From Poteriospumella lacustris (Eukaryota > Sar > Chrysophyceae > Chromulinales > Dinobryaceae), in assembly GCA_008000375.1 (NCBI GenBank), contig SMOI01000048.1:106751-152541 (forward strand): a DNA stretch of 45,791 nucleotides, read 5' to 3'. Every line of letters begins with the position of its first letter. The first letter of the stretch is position 1. The notes beneath the pieces are model-generated. The model saw nothing but the letters and a program-made list of their open reading frames with translations, made no database searches and was not told where the DNA came from. A program made the translations under genes and the position numbers. This document shows, in pieces, positions 32,221 to 42,328 of the stretch.

Positions 32221-35200
32221 CTACGCCTGCAAGATGCGTTGTTTCTCCGCTTCCTGTTGACGTAACGAGTATTGGCGATAGTAATACGCCGCGCCACCAA
32301 TCAACAACAGGTTCCCCGTCGCCAACAGACCCAAGCCCACCGCGACCATCACCAGCGTCTTCAAAATGGGGACGATATCCTTCGCGAAACTCGTCTTCTT
32401 CGCCTCCGACATCGTCGCACGGAAAATCTCCGGCGCAAACAACCACACGCACACGCGATCCCAGGCAAACGTCCCCGCAATCGTCGCCAACACCAACCCC
32501 ACCACCTTGTAACGGAACCAATCGTCAGGGAACGGCGCCAATTGCACCAATTCATTCGCCTGGGGCACCATCTCCCAGGCCGCCATGATGACACCCGCCA
32601 CACAGAGGAAGACCGACAAACACAGCGGGTGGTTCTCCAACATGCCATTCATCCACGGACGCCCCTTGTAGTTCGCGAAAAACACCGAGATCATCTGCGC
32701 CGTCTCCACCAAGAACACGACGGAATTCAACAGGTTCGGCATAAACGGCGCCATCCAATAGGCCTGCATCTGACAGACGAAATCGTCTTCGCCACAGTGC
32801 GCGGAGCGATCAATCTCGTGCGCTTTCACCTTGCGGAAGAACTCACTGACTTCGGCGAGTTTCTCCGGCCCCATCGCTTCGGTCGCCCAGTGCACCGCCA
32901 GCGTCATACACGTGATGTGAATCGCCGCTTGGCCCATGATCGACCAGAAGATCGCCGGGTGGAACAACGAACGCAACGGACGCACCGGGTGCATGTGGTC
33001 CACCGGCGACGCGTACGAGAACGAGATCGCCGCCGTCACCAACAGCCACGACGACGCCATCATTTGCCGTTCCGAGGCGCGGGCGTTGTGCAACGACAAC
33101 GACGACAGCGTGTACGCCGAGATGCACGACTCCAGCATCATGATCTGTTGCTGCATCAGCGCCGACAGCAACGTGCAACGGCCCTGGCGGATCAAATCAA
33201 TCACTGCGCGAATCGACGGCACCCGCGACGTGAACGGCGCCGCGACGGAGGCGTCGCCAGGGCGCACCATCGGCAATCCACCGTTGCCCGCCGCATCCAA
33301 ATCGATGCCGTTGCCATTGGACGGGTCCATCGACGACAGCCACCCTTCCAATCCACTCTTCTCGGCGCCGCCTTCGCCAGCACCGCCGCCCATCGTCTTG
33401 GGGTCCCAGACTTGTCCATGTTGCGCCATGAAACGTGCGTTCTCCGCGGCCAACGCTTGACGCAACTCGACCGCTTGTTCCTTCATCAAATTCCACATCG
33501 ACATCAAATCACCGGCCTCCGAACGACGTTTGATTTCGACTTGCAAACGCGCTTGTTGTTCCTTTTGATACGCCGCTTGGAACTTCTTCATGTGCGCCAC
33601 GCGGAGCTTGTTCACTTCCTCCGCACGAATCTTCAACTTCTTGTCGTGGAGGTTCAACACGTCCTCCGCGTTCTTCTTCTCCGCGTCAGAGAGCGCCGCC
33701 GTGTTACCCGTCGCCACCGCCGCCGTAGCCGTTGTCGCGACGGCGCTGTCGGGACCGTTGGTGATGGCTCCTCCTCCTCCACCGGCCGCCGCCGCCGCCG
33801 CGGTCGACAAGGCTTCGGTCGTATTCGCATTCGCGTGGCCCGCCAACAACGCGAGACCCACATTCGCTTGCTTCAACGCCCCCACGTCGTTGCCGCCATC
33901 GCCACACATAAACACGTGGAAATCCGGATTCGTGTCTTGAATCGCGCGAATGATATTCGCCTTGCCCTGCGGAGACATACGCGCAAAGACCTTGAAATAG
34001 CGCGCGTTCTGCCACAACGTCGCTTGTTTGCCCCCGTGGGCCTTCGTCACACCGACGAAGGCGTCCTCCGTCGTCAACAAGTTGTAACGGGTCGCCATCG
34101 CCGTCAAATCCGCATGGGCACGCACGTCGTACGCAATATCTGCGGCGGGGGCAGCCGTGGCACCAGCAGCGGCAGCAGCAGCGGCAGCAGTGACCTCGCT
34201 ACCGTTGCCGTGGCCTTCCACCGTCGGGAGGGCCGCATCGGTGTGATGCCACACGAAACGTTCTTCTTCCCCTTCGCCACCCAACGCCGCCGCGGCCGCC
34301 GCGGCCGCGGGCACTTTCTGCAACACGAGGTTCGCCTTGGTCGCATCACAGATACCCACTTCCTTCGCGACGTGCAGCGACGTCAACAACGCGTCGCCCG
34401 TCAACATCGCCACGTGGTGACCCGAGTCCCGCAACGATTCCACCACCAACTTCGAATCGGCCCGGATCTTGCACTCGAAGGCGATGAAGCCACCGAAGCA
34501 CAGGTCCTTCTCGACCCACGAACGAGCCTGCGCCGCGGGGTTCTCCTGCGACGTCACTTTCTTGTACGCGAGGGCCAAGACACGCAAACCCCGACGCGCC
34601 AACGTCTCGTGGGTCGCCTTGTACCACGCGGGGATCTTCGAGGGCAGCAACAGACTGTGCAACGCCTCCGGCGAGCCCTTGACGAGACAGTACCAGTGCT
34701 CGGCCCCCGACGACGACGAAGAGGACGAAGAGGACGACGAGGAGCCAGAGCCAGCGCCAGCGCCAGTGGACGCGGTGGCGTTGTTCCGACACTTCACCAC
34801 GACGGACATACGCTGCAACGCCGACGAGAAATGATGGCGCTGGACGACCGTGATACGATGAAACTTCGCGTGCGCTTGTGCCTTGACCCGCGCCTCGTCG
34901 ATCTTCGCTTTCAACGTGTCGATGTCCTTGTTGACCTTGGCGATTTCTTTGTTGATCGCTTCGACCTGTGCCGCACGGTTCGCGTGGTTCTCCTGCTCCG
35001 CCGCCCGTTTCGCTTGCAATTGCTTGAACAATTCCGTCTTCGCGAGCTGCAACCCGTATTGATGACGCTTCACCGCACCCTCCGGCGTCGCCGTCGCTTG
35101 GTGTCCGTCCCAGAACCAATCGATCGCCTTCATCGCCGCCAATTCGATCGGATCACCGGTCAAATGCGCATGCGGCAGATGCGACGGCAACGACGCATCA

Positions 35201-37587
35201 AACGGCGCATTCGAATGCGCCTCGGCCCATTGCTGCGCACGACGCGAAGCCGCCGCCGACGCGGTGACATTCCCCGCAGAGGTATCGTCATCGTCCATCA
35301 CCACCAACGAATGACACGCCGCGAGGATCATCGCCGTCTCCGCCGACGCATGGTGCACCACTTCCAACGCCGGAATCGTCGTGCTCGACGTCTCCCCGCC
35401 ACCCGAATCGGCGTTGTAATTGATCAACCCCGCGGGGACCAACTGATCCGTCGTGATCGTCCCCGTTTTGTCGAACAAACAATGCGAGACTTTGCCGGCC
35501 AAGGGCACACGATACGGTTCCGTACAGAAGATCCCCGACTTCGACAACGACATCAACGCCATGTTCACCGCGACCGCCATTTGCATCGGAAACTGACGCG
35601 GCACCACCGACGTGATGATGATGACGCATTTCAAGAGCAATTCGTGCGTCGTCTTCTCCTTCTTCCGGAGCCCTTCTTTCAAGACATACCCCGACGCCAT
35701 CAACGCGAAGACAAACAACAACAGCAACGCCATGCCCGTCTCCTTCACATCCCCCGTCACCGACTGTTGCGAGAATTCAATCATTTGCAACAACGCGCCC
35801 TGCGAAGAGCCGAAGCCCGTGCGTAAGACGTACGCGGTCGCTCCATGATCGGGTGGCACGGGAATAGACAATTCTACGGCGGTGGCAGCTGCCGCCGCCG
35901 TGGCCTTGGACGACGCCAACGGTTGTTGATGGTGGCTGTGGTTTTGGGCGTGCACGGTCACCAGCGACGTTCCCGAGAAGAGCACCGACACGCGATGGAG
36001 ACCCGAAATATCCAACGTCGCGTCGGCGTCGCCATTCTCCGGGCGGGTCAAGGCATCTTTCATCTGCGGGACCGATTCACCGGTCAACGACGCTTCATTG
36101 ACGACGGCGGCACCACGTAACAAGAGACAATCACACGGCACCGACTCGTCCACCGACGTGTCCGACGAACGACCTTCGTTTTCGTTGTCGTCGATCGTGG
36201 CCACCGCCGCAGCTTCTTCTTCCGCCGCCGCAGCCGTCGCCGCAGCCGTCGCCGCAGCACCCGGCGCAGCAGTGATGGACGCAGCTTTCTTCACGTGCAA
36301 ATTGACACGCTTCTTGAACGCCAACGAGATGATGTCGCCGGGCAACAGATCTTTCGTCGTCGTCTTCTGCCACTTGCCCCCTCGAAACGCATAAATCGGC
36401 GAGGGCTTGGGCGCCATACCGCCCAACATTTGCTGGGTACGGGTACGTTGAAAGACCGTCGTGGCTTCGTACATGACGACCGAGAACAGCGAATACAACG
36501 TGTACGTCCAGTACTCGTCCAAGAGCCAGAGAATCGCACAAAACACTTGAAAGATGGCCAGGGGCGACAACAATTGCAGGCGCAACATCTCCAGAAAACT
36601 AGGAATCGCCACCGACACGTGGTTTTTACCCCATTTCTCGGTCAATTTCGTGACTTCTCCTTCCGAGGCGATGCCACGGTAGTCGAAATAATGACCCAGC
36701 GGCAAGTTGACTGGATACGCCGACAATGTGAAGACGCCGTTGCGGTATTTCTTCGCATTCTCACCCGACAGCTTCTGCCCCGACGTGTAAATGTATTTCT
36801 GCCGTTGGAATTCACAATACAAGGTATTTGCACCCATAAACGCCGCTTTCTTCATCTGTACCAAGGCCGCTGCACCACGATTCGGAGGTGGCACGATCAA
36901 CACAAAGCAATGTTCATCGACCTGCGTCGCCGGTTGATACAACGTCAACGCCTTGAATTTCACGACCCAATGACACATCAAAAAGAACAACGCGTGACCC
37001 GAAATCGATAAAAACAAGGACAAACAAGCCCAGGCCGAAGGAAGATACTCAGGTGGCAACGAGACGTTGTCACCGGTCTTTTCTTTGAATTCCTTTTGCC
37101 ATTTCTCGAATTCTGCCTTGGCACGCTTTTGTTCCAACGAGGGTGTAAACCAGGACATAATCCAGTTAGGTTTGGAAGCGGTAGAACCACCACTACCTGC
37201 TGTCTTGGAGACGACATTCCCATCCGCATCCGTCACAAATTCATCGGCTACATCAAACGTTGGCTGGGCACTGGTGGCGGTCTCCACTTTCGTTGGCGAA
37301 CCAAAATCCAATTCCACAAACTGTGGGGTGAAATCAACCGTAGCTGACGAGTTCGCATTGATAATCGTGCCATTGTCCATGACAAAATTCATTTCCGCGG
37401 CCCAATTCTCATCTGCTAGCTTCTGTGCTTGGACCATCGCGATACGACGTGGTTCACCCGCCGTCATATAACAGTACGGGATGGAGAACGCATACACGGC
37501 AACCAACACCGCCACCAAAATGGCACGGCGCATCGGGTCGGATTTGTACACATGCGCACTTGTGCACAATTCAATAGGAACTTCCAT
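32221..37587 (-). CDS. ATP13A1: P5A-type ATPase (Spf1/ATP13A1 family)
   Basis: A single-exon protein of 1788 residues. P5A ATPases sit in the ER membrane and remove mistargeted or misinserted transmembrane helices. Seen here are two N-terminal helices (about 20–40 and 186–205), the actuator motif LTGESVPQM (TGES at 502–505), the phosphorylation motif FDKTGTITTDQL with Asp706, and the hinge motif CGDGGNDVGALKQANVGLALLAG with Asp1230. In the hinge the usual Thr or Ala of GDGTND is Gly (1232). Several membrane helices follow near the C-terminus. It is longer than the roughly 1200-residue relatives because of inserted poly-Ala, poly-Ser and Gly runs and two coiled-coil insertions, one in the nucleotide-binding domain (QVEAINKEIAKVNKDIDTLK) and one after the hinge. 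The stop is TAG. A 1184-codon antisense frame is a codon-bias artefact. Confidence 0.95.
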   Translation of the reverse strand: MEVPIELCTSAHVYKSDPMRRAILVAVLVAVYAFSIPYCYMTAGEPRRIAMVQAQKLADENWAAEMNFVMDNGTIINANSSATVDFTPQFVELDFGSPTKVETATSAQPTFDVADEFVTDADGNVVSKTAGSGGSTASKPNWIMSWFTPSLEQKRAKAEFEKWQKEFKEKTGDNVSLPPEYLPSAWACLSLFLSISGHALFFLMCHWVVKFKALTLYQPATQVDEHCFVLIVPPPNRGAAALVQMKKAAFMGANTLYCEFQRQKYIYTSGQKLSGENAKKYRNGVFTLSAYPVNLPLGHYFDYRGIASEGEVTKLTEKWGKNHVSVAIPSFLEMLRLQLLSPLAIFQVFCAILWLLDEYWTYTLYSLFSVVMYEATTVFQRTRTQQMLGGMAPKPSPIYAFRGGKWQKTTTKDLLPGDIISLAFKKRVNLHVKKAASITAAPGAAATAAATAAAAEEEAAAVATIDDNENEGRSSDTSVDESVPCDCLLLRGAAVVNEASLTGESVPQMKDALTRPENGDADATLDISGLHRVSVLFSGTSLVTVHAQNHSHHQQPLASSKATAAAAATAVELSIPVPPDHGATAYVLRTGFGSSQGALLQMIEFSQQSVTGDVKETGMALLLLFVFALMASGYVLKEGLRKKEKTTHELLLKCVIIITSVVPRQFPMQMAVAVNMALMSLSKSGIFCTEPYRVPLAGKVSHCLFDKTGTITTDQLVPAGLINYNADSGGGETSSTTIPALEVVHHASAETAMILAACHSLVVMDDDDTSAGNVTASAAASRRAQQWAEAHSNAPFDASLPSHLPHAHLTGDPIELAAMKAIDWFWDGHQATATPEGAVKRHQYGLQLAKTELFKQLQAKRAAEQENHANRAAQVEAINKEIAKVNKDIDTLKAKIDEARVKAQAHAKFHRITVVQRHHFSSALQRMSVVVKCRNNATASTGAGAGSGSSSSSSSSSSSSGAEHWYCLVKGSPEALHSLLLPSKIPAWYKATHETLARRGLRVLALAYKKVTSQENPAAQARSWVEKDLCFGGFIAFECKIRADSKLVVESLRDSGHHVAMLTGDALLTSLHVAKEVGICDATKANLVLQKVPAAAAAAAALGGEGEEERFVWHHTDAALPTVEGHGNGSEVTAAAAAAAAGATAAPAADIAYDVRAHADLTAMATRYNLLTTEDAFVGVTKAHGGKQATLWQNARYFKVFARMSPQGKANIIRAIQDTNPDFHVFMCGDGGNDVGALKQANVGLALLAGHANANTTEALSTAAAAAAGGGGGAITNGPDSAVATTATAAVATGNTAALSDAEKKNAEDVLNLHDKKLKIRAEEVNKLRVAHMKKFQAAYQKEQQARLQVEIKRRSEAGDLMSMWNLMKEQAVELRQALAAENARFMAQHGQVWDPKTMGGGAGEGGAEKSGLEGWLSSMDPSNGNGIDLDAAGNGGLPMVRPGDASVAAPFTSRVPSIRAVIDLIRQGRCTLLSALMQQQIMMLESCISAYTLSSLSLHNARASERQMMASSWLLVTAAISFSYASPVDHMHPVRPLRSLFHPAIFWSIMGQAAIHITCMTLAVHWATEAMGPEKLAEVSEFFRKVKAHEIDRSAHCGEDDFVCQMQAYWMAPFMPNLLNSVVFLVETAQMISVFFANYKGRPWMNGMLENHPLCLSVFLCVAGVIMAAWEMVPQANELVQLAPFPDDWFRYKVVGLVLATIAGTFAWDRVCVWLFAPEIFRATMSEAKKTSFAKDIVPILKTLVMVAVGLGLLATGNLLLIGGAAYYYRQYSLRQQEAEKQRILQA

Positions 37588-38244
37588 GATTCTTCTGCTG
37601 TTGGGGGCGTTTAAATCGACACGAAACGGTTCAAAGTCACTCTATTGATCAATGGTCCACTACCAAACGAATCGCTAATATCTTACTACCCAATGCAATC
37701 GAAACCACGCGATTTCCTCGTTGGTGTTTCTTCTCCTTCTCTCTTTTTCCTTTTCACTTCACTACTGTTGACAAACAGCAATGAAGAAAAATATTCTGAA
37801 AAAGAAAAAAAAAGAGGAAAAGGGTAGAAGTCCCAAACAACAAGATCGCTACCGTCTGGATCAACTGTGGGGGGCCTACACTTTACAGTAACTAATCCGT
37901 CTCGTCGTCCAATCAATTCGTATCGAAGAACGAGCTCCGTCTTTTCTTCGAAGAGACTCCTGCGGCGGTGTGGCGGCCGCTGTGATCCGCTGTCGCTGCC
38001 GCTGGGTGCGTCACACGTGATGCCACACCGCGACACACCTGCTGACCATTTACCGTCAAATTCAGTGTGTTTCTGCTACGGTTCGGCGACTATAGCGTCG
38101 GTTTGCCAGTCGAGGGGAGAGTGGCCGCCCACTAGCCGCCCAATAGCCAGCGCCCAATTGGAATTCAAGAAGAAGAGACCAGAAGACAAACATAGTTGAG
38201 CCCAACTCAAGAAGTAGAAGAAGTAGGGGAAAGTGTGGCCAAGG
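37588..38244. other. P5A promoter side, purine/pyrimidine-rich tracts
   Basis: No gene is seen. Positions 37727–37756 are pyrimidine-rich and 37790–37826 purine-rich (gaaaaagaaaaaaaaagagg), so the two could pair as a hairpin. The P5A promoter should lie in the first few hundred bases. Confidence 0.4.
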
Positions 38245-38619
38245 TTACGCTACGTCAGTTTCGGCCACTTCGATGACAAGGAGAGGTGTCCCAAATGATC
38301 CTTTTTCTGGGCCATGAGAACTGGAATGTGACCTCGCTAACAACGCTCTCAACGGCAATACTTCCCCAGTGGAATACCCAAGCACCGTTATCGCATAACC
38401 CAAAATCGCGAGATAAATGGGACCGAAGAAGAAGCCCGTCATGATGAAACCAAGTTCCGCTACCACCAGGGTCCCATCCTGTTGCACATGACTTGGATAG
38501 ACTGGGACGGTCGTGATAAGCCCATGTGCTGTCTCACCATACCATGTAATTGTGACAAGTACTTCCGTCGTACCTCCTGTTGATTTACAACAACGAACAC
38601 GTGTCTGATCAACATCGTC
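38245..38619 (-). CDS. Partial unidentified membrane-protein exon
   Basis: An open frame of 124 codons ending in TAA, without an ATG before the middle. The translation looks real: a beta-like segment (TEVLVTITWYGETAHGLITT) is followed by a hydrophobic stretch (FIMTGFFFGPIYLAILGYAI) and a soluble tail. Layout and spacing recall DUF3592-like small membrane proteins, but this is weak. Candidate acceptors lie at AACAG (about 38582) and CCTAG (about 38630); no upstream exon is clear. It could be the last exon of a small gene or a remnant. The nearby fold-back repeat begins about 110 bp upstream. Confidence 0.35.
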   Translation of the reverse strand, partial: DDVDQTRVRCCKSTGGTTEVLVTITWYGETAHGLITTVPVYPSHVQQDGTLVVAELGFIMTGFFFGPIYLAILGYAITVLGYSTGEVLPLRALLARSHSSSHGPEKGSFGTPLLVIEVAETDVA

Positions 38620-38732
38620 TCAACAAACTAGGTGAGAGACAGGTGACCTGGGCCTATGTTGGTGCGATCGATTGCAAAAATGCGTTCAGCCATGCGCCCC
38701 ACACGCACCCACTGGGTGCCAGACAACAATCC

Positions 38733-39064
38733 CGCCGAAAGAAAGAAGCCATATACCTACGCGACTCCGTCACTCCGAGGTGTTAAAAATATGGGAAAAG
38801 CTTTGTCCCGCTTTCTAATTGTCTAATTCAGATTCAATAAACAAGCGCGAGCCGGATGGCTTGCGAATATGTGCAAGACAACGTTTACATAATATACAAA
38901 GATACAACACAAGTAAACGTTTTCTTGCACATATATTCGTAAGACTTCCGGCTGGCGTTTTGTTTATCAATCTGAAGTCATCGATCAGACAGCGGAAGCT
39001 CTCCATACGTTGAAGACCCGGAGCGACGGAATCGCGTAGGTAAACGGCTTCTTTCTTTCGGTGT
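38733..39064. repeat. Large imperfect fold-back repeat
   Basis: The arms 38733–38888 and 38913–39064 are reverse complements with scattered differences, around a 24-bp AT-rich loop. The outer part (gaaagaaagaagcc … cctacgcga … tccgtc) and the inner part (gcgaatat … gtgcaaga … acgtttac) are the best conserved. Both arms translate outward-in to a common peptide (RKKEA-YLRDSV), so the element may be two copies of a coding fragment fused tail to tail. No transposase is seen. Confidence 0.85.
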
Positions 39065-39624
39065 CGCGGAAGGGTGTCCGTTCCTGTTTCTCGCGAATTC
39101 ACGACCTTGGATGCAAACAACTGTGGCTCACAGTTTCGATGTTTTCGTTCGCCGGTTGACCAACCGTAGCCCTCTCCGGCGCTGCACCAACCACCATCGA
39201 TCATCTGCGTCATCCTCTCACCATCAACAACAACAGGTAGCTAGGTGGGCAGGTGAGTAGGCGCACAATTTCATCATTTACGCACTCCGTGAGGTGTTAT
39301 TACATGAACGAGAGCGAATCGAATATATCAAATGGGAATCGAGAGACGCCGAGTGAGGTGGAGGAAGAAAGACCGCAGACAGGGCCGTTCGTAAGAGTGG
39401 GACAGGGCCACCGAACGGGCTAAACAGAGAAAGAGCAGGGGTGATATCGAGTGTCGGAGTGATATAAAACAAATGGAAACAGACGCGTGAACCAGGCGAC
39501 GAGTGCGACAGAGGCAGCGAGGGTGGGGTAGGAGGGTGACTGTAGACGGCGTACAACTGGGCGAGGGTAGTACCCATCATCGGTTCAGCGGAGGATGCCA
39601 ATGGAGCCACCATCGCCGGCTGTT
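39065..39624. other. 3' flank of the pseudokinase gene
   Basis: This 560-bp interval has no supported gene. Between about 39300 and 39560 the + strand is purine-rich, that is, the sense strand of the adjacent minus gene is pyrimidine-rich after its stop. Confidence 0.4.
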
Positions 39625-42270
39625 TTATTTGGGCGGTGCACCAGGCGGACGAGGTGGTGGCGGTGGCGGACGTCCACGGTCACTGCGATGTTCGTTGTGG
39701 CGGTCGTTGTGGTAGTCGTGGCCTCGGTCGCGGTCACGGCTGTTCGAACGGCGATAGTCACGCCCTTGCTGGTGATGGTGGGATGGCTCACGTTGACGTT
39801 CTCGGCTACGATCACGAGGCGGGCGATCCCAGTCACTCCGATGACGATCGTTGTCCCATTGACGCCCGCCTGCGTCGCGTGGATCGAGCGACCGTGCAGG
39901 GTTGGAGGGCGCCGGGGCGGGAGGACGGGACGGGGGTGGAGGCGGCGGACGGTGTTCAACGGGGGTTCTGGGCGTACCGCCGTTGAATGGCGCAGGTGGT
40001 GACGGCAGAACTGGAGGCATCGGCGGTGGGGTGGGTCTACCCATCGCCGGGAAGCCACCCGACGACGGAGGCACCAACAACGAAGGTGGCGTTGGCATCG
40101 GTGGGACACCGCCAGCGCCGTTCGGTGGGAGTGGCATTGGCACAGCTGCACCGCTACCGTATGAAAGTGAGTACGACGGCATTTGCGGCGGAAGTGGCGG
40201 TGGGGGCGGCGGCGGAGGCAGACTCATCGACGGTGGTGGTGGTGGTGGGGGCTTTAACGGCGCGAGGGACATGTTGCGAGAGAACTCAGCGAACGATGCA
40301 AACGTTGGCTGGGTTGGTTCAAGCGGAACGGCGGCGGTAGCGGTAGATGGTACCGATGGAGCCATGTTGCGAGAGAACTCCGCGAACGATGCAAACGTTG
40401 GCTGGCTCGGCTCCATCGGAACAGCAGCGGTGGCGGTGGATGGTACCGATGGAGCCATGTTGCGAGCGAAGTCCGCAAACGATGTGAAGGTTGATGGTTC
40501 AGCGGTGGTGGCGGTGGTAGCGGTGGTAGTGGCCATAGATGACGCTGATGAGGCCACATCTTCGTTCTGCAAAACGACAACCGCCGCTGCGCCAGCAAGA
40601 CCATGCGATGGTTGCATAGGCTCGTGGTTGTTCTCGTTCTCCAGCGACAGCGACAGATACCCACGCACAGCGGCTATACGACGCGTCAAGGGCACTTCGG
40701 GTACGCGCAGATGCTCGGTCACCTCGAGATCCCAACATTCATGGCGATAGAGCAGCTGTACATTGTCCCGTCGTAGGAGAGCCGTCATGGGCTCCGTGAC
40801 GGTCTGCAGATAAGCCATCGACAAGACGCCGTCGTGTAAGAAATGGACAGATCGTCGCTGTGGGACGAGGTCCAATCCACGCTTCAACAGATCAATCAAC
40901 AAGCCATTGTCTTCCGTAGACGCTGTGGATGACCCTTCATTCGCCGACAGACACGTGAGAATGTTCTGGGTATCGGAGGATGCTTGTAAGATTCCCCGTG
41001 CCACTTTGCCAACGCGCGCACGACTTTCACCGCTCGACGACGCACCCGATTCACCCGGTGGGAGCTGTCGTCCGTAGCGATCCGCAAAGGGCAACTGATC
41101 AAATTCACGGTATCCCTGGGCCTTCGGTGTCCCGAGGACTTTGTACACGTATTCGACTTGCTTGGCGACGGTTTTGCCCGGTTTGATGAGGTGTTTGCCA
41201 CTGAGAATGTAGAAGACGAGGGCCATCGCATGATACGTCGTCGTTTGCACCGAAGCCACGCCGCCGAATAACAATTCCGGGGCGACAAAGGGCAGCACAT
41301 GCGACGGCCAATCAACACCTTCCTCTTCGGCGGACAATGCCGCCGCGGAGGAGGATGATTTCCGTTTCGAGGCACCGCCAGGGGTGGGCGTGGAGGAGAC
41401 CGGCGCGTCTCCCTTCGCCACCGTGTAGGGATGGCGTTGATCGACGAGCAACGAGGCAGTGCTGAGTCCCACGACCATCAACTGCCCACGATCGTTGATG
41501 CCCAACTCGTGTTCCGTGTCCAAGTAGCTCAAAACGACGCCACGGTCCACGAGAAACGTCACCGCGCGCAAGAGATCATGCGTCCATTGCCATCGTAGGT
41601 ACACTGGTAGATCCCGCGCGTAGGAGTTGCGACTGGCATCTTCGGCTGGCTGTATCAACTGACTCAAGGAGCACAGCAGATGACCGGAGAACATCCAGCC
41701 CGTGCGAAAGTCTGGCGATGCCGCTGTCGTCGTTGGGGCACCTTTGTGATGGCTCGCCGTGGGACCGTCGTTGGAGTCGCTGTGAGGAAGCAGGTGGCTG
41801 TCGTTCTTGCTGTGACTGTCGGTGTCTACGCCGTACAGATTCGACGAACTGCTGTTGTTGCTACTGGGTGTCATCGCGGTGGCCGTCGTCGTCGTAGCGA
41901 GGTTCACGAACTGAATCGGAGCGGCAATCAGCGTACTGGCGGAGGCAGTGACTTCGGAGGACGTCGACGCAGCATGTTGTTGTGCCGGCAGATGCGGCGA
42001 CTGCAGGATGCACGTGGACGACAGGTAATGTACGTGTTGTAGGAGGGACAACTCGCGTACGGCATCGGTGGAGAGCTTCCACATCGGTGCACCGGTCGTC
42101 GCAGTGGTAGATGCGAACAACGCCGCCTGCACTTTGCCTCGTTCACGATGCATTGTGCGCGGATGCGGCCACGCACGAATCGTGAAAGGACCAACGTATC
42201 TGGCGGCCGCGGTGCCGGCAATGTCGTCGGATGGTGTGATGGTCACCGTGGCCATTTCCTGTTCGTACAT
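39625..42270 (-). CDS. CDK-like pseudokinase with Pro-rich repeats and RS-like tail
   Basis: 881 residues from the ATG at 42270, ending in TAA. A kinase-like fold with CDK features spans about 1–480: a PSTAIRE-like helix (LSTDAVRELSLL, about 66–77), FVAPELLFGGV (about 324), HLIKPGKTVAKQVEYVYKVLGTPK and a final GLLIDLLKRGLDLVPQRRSV. The Gly-rich loop is not visible. The HRD region reads VLSYLDTEHELGIND and the DFG region VVGLSTASL, so the catalytic and metal-binding Asp residues are missing and it is a pseudokinase. Disordered inserts break the domain. Near 591–676 three tandem repeats of about 25–32 residues share the core FASFAEFSRNM. A Pro-rich part (poly-Pro runs) and an Arg/Asp/Ser/His-rich tail (RDYRRSNSRDRDRGHD) follow. 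The tail suggests a nuclear RNA-processing role. It lies 31 bp downstream of the SET gene and may be its second exon. Confidence 0.8.
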   Translation of the reverse strand: MYEQEMATVTITPSDDIAGTAAARYVGPFTIRAWPHPRTMHRERGKVQAALFASTTATTGAPMWKLSTDAVRELSLLQHVHYLSSTCILQSPHLPAQQHAASTSSEVTASASTLIAAPIQFVNLATTTTATAMTPSSNNSSSSNLYGVDTDSHSKNDSHLLPHSDSNDGPTASHHKGAPTTTAASPDFRTGWMFSGHLLCSLSQLIQPAEDASRNSYARDLPVYLRWQWTHDLLRAVTFLVDRGVVLSYLDTEHELGINDRGQLMVVGLSTASLLVDQRHPYTVAKGDAPVSSTPTPGGASKRKSSSSAAALSAEEEGVDWPSHVLPFVAPELLFGGVASVQTTTYHAMALVFYILSGKHLIKPGKTVAKQVEYVYKVLGTPKAQGYREFDQLPFADRYGRQLPPGESGASSSGESRARVGKVARGILQASSDTQNILTCLSANEGSSTASTEDNGLLIDLLKRGLDLVPQRRSVHFLHDGVLSMAYLQTVTEPMTALLRRDNVQLLYRHECWDLEVTEHLRVPEVPLTRRIAAVRGYLSLSLENENNHEPMQPSHGLAGAAAVVVLQNEDVASSASSMATTTATTATTAEPSTFTSFADFARNMAPSVPSTATAAVPMEPSQPTFASFAEFSRNMAPSVPSTATAAVPLEPTQPTFASFAEFSRNMSLAPLKPPPPPPPSMSLPPPPPPPPLPPQMPSYSLSYGSGAAVPMPLPPNGAGGVPPMPTPPSLLVPPSSGGFPAMGRPTPPPMPPVLPSPPAPFNGGTPRTPVEHRPPPPPPSRPPAPAPSNPARSLDPRDAGGRQWDNDRHRSDWDRPPRDRSRERQREPSHHHQQGRDYRRSNSRDRDRGHDYHNDRHNEHRSDRGRPPPPPPRPPGAPPK

Positions 42271-42294
42271 ATGTGCGTCAGACAAAGAGCGATG

Positions 42295-42328
42295 CTACAC
42301 TCTAAAGATAGCCAGACGGCGGTCTTAC
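42295..42328 (-). other. Candidate 34-bp intron joining SET and pseudokinase frames
   Basis: On the minus strand a GTAAGA donor follows SET codon 1121 (ACGAAG, 42329) and a GTGTAG acceptor ends at 42295. Removing the 34 bp joins both frames in phase 0 with no stop between them. A TTTAG seven bases earlier would not keep the frame. Confirmed-looking introns here are 61–122 bp, so this would be unusually short. Confidence 0.4.

Noticed and set aside
32272-35826. A 1184-codon + strand frame, Arg/His/Gln-rich, opposite the P5A ATPase.
   Set aside because: It is the same codon-bias effect. The sense strand carries all P-type ATPase motifs.
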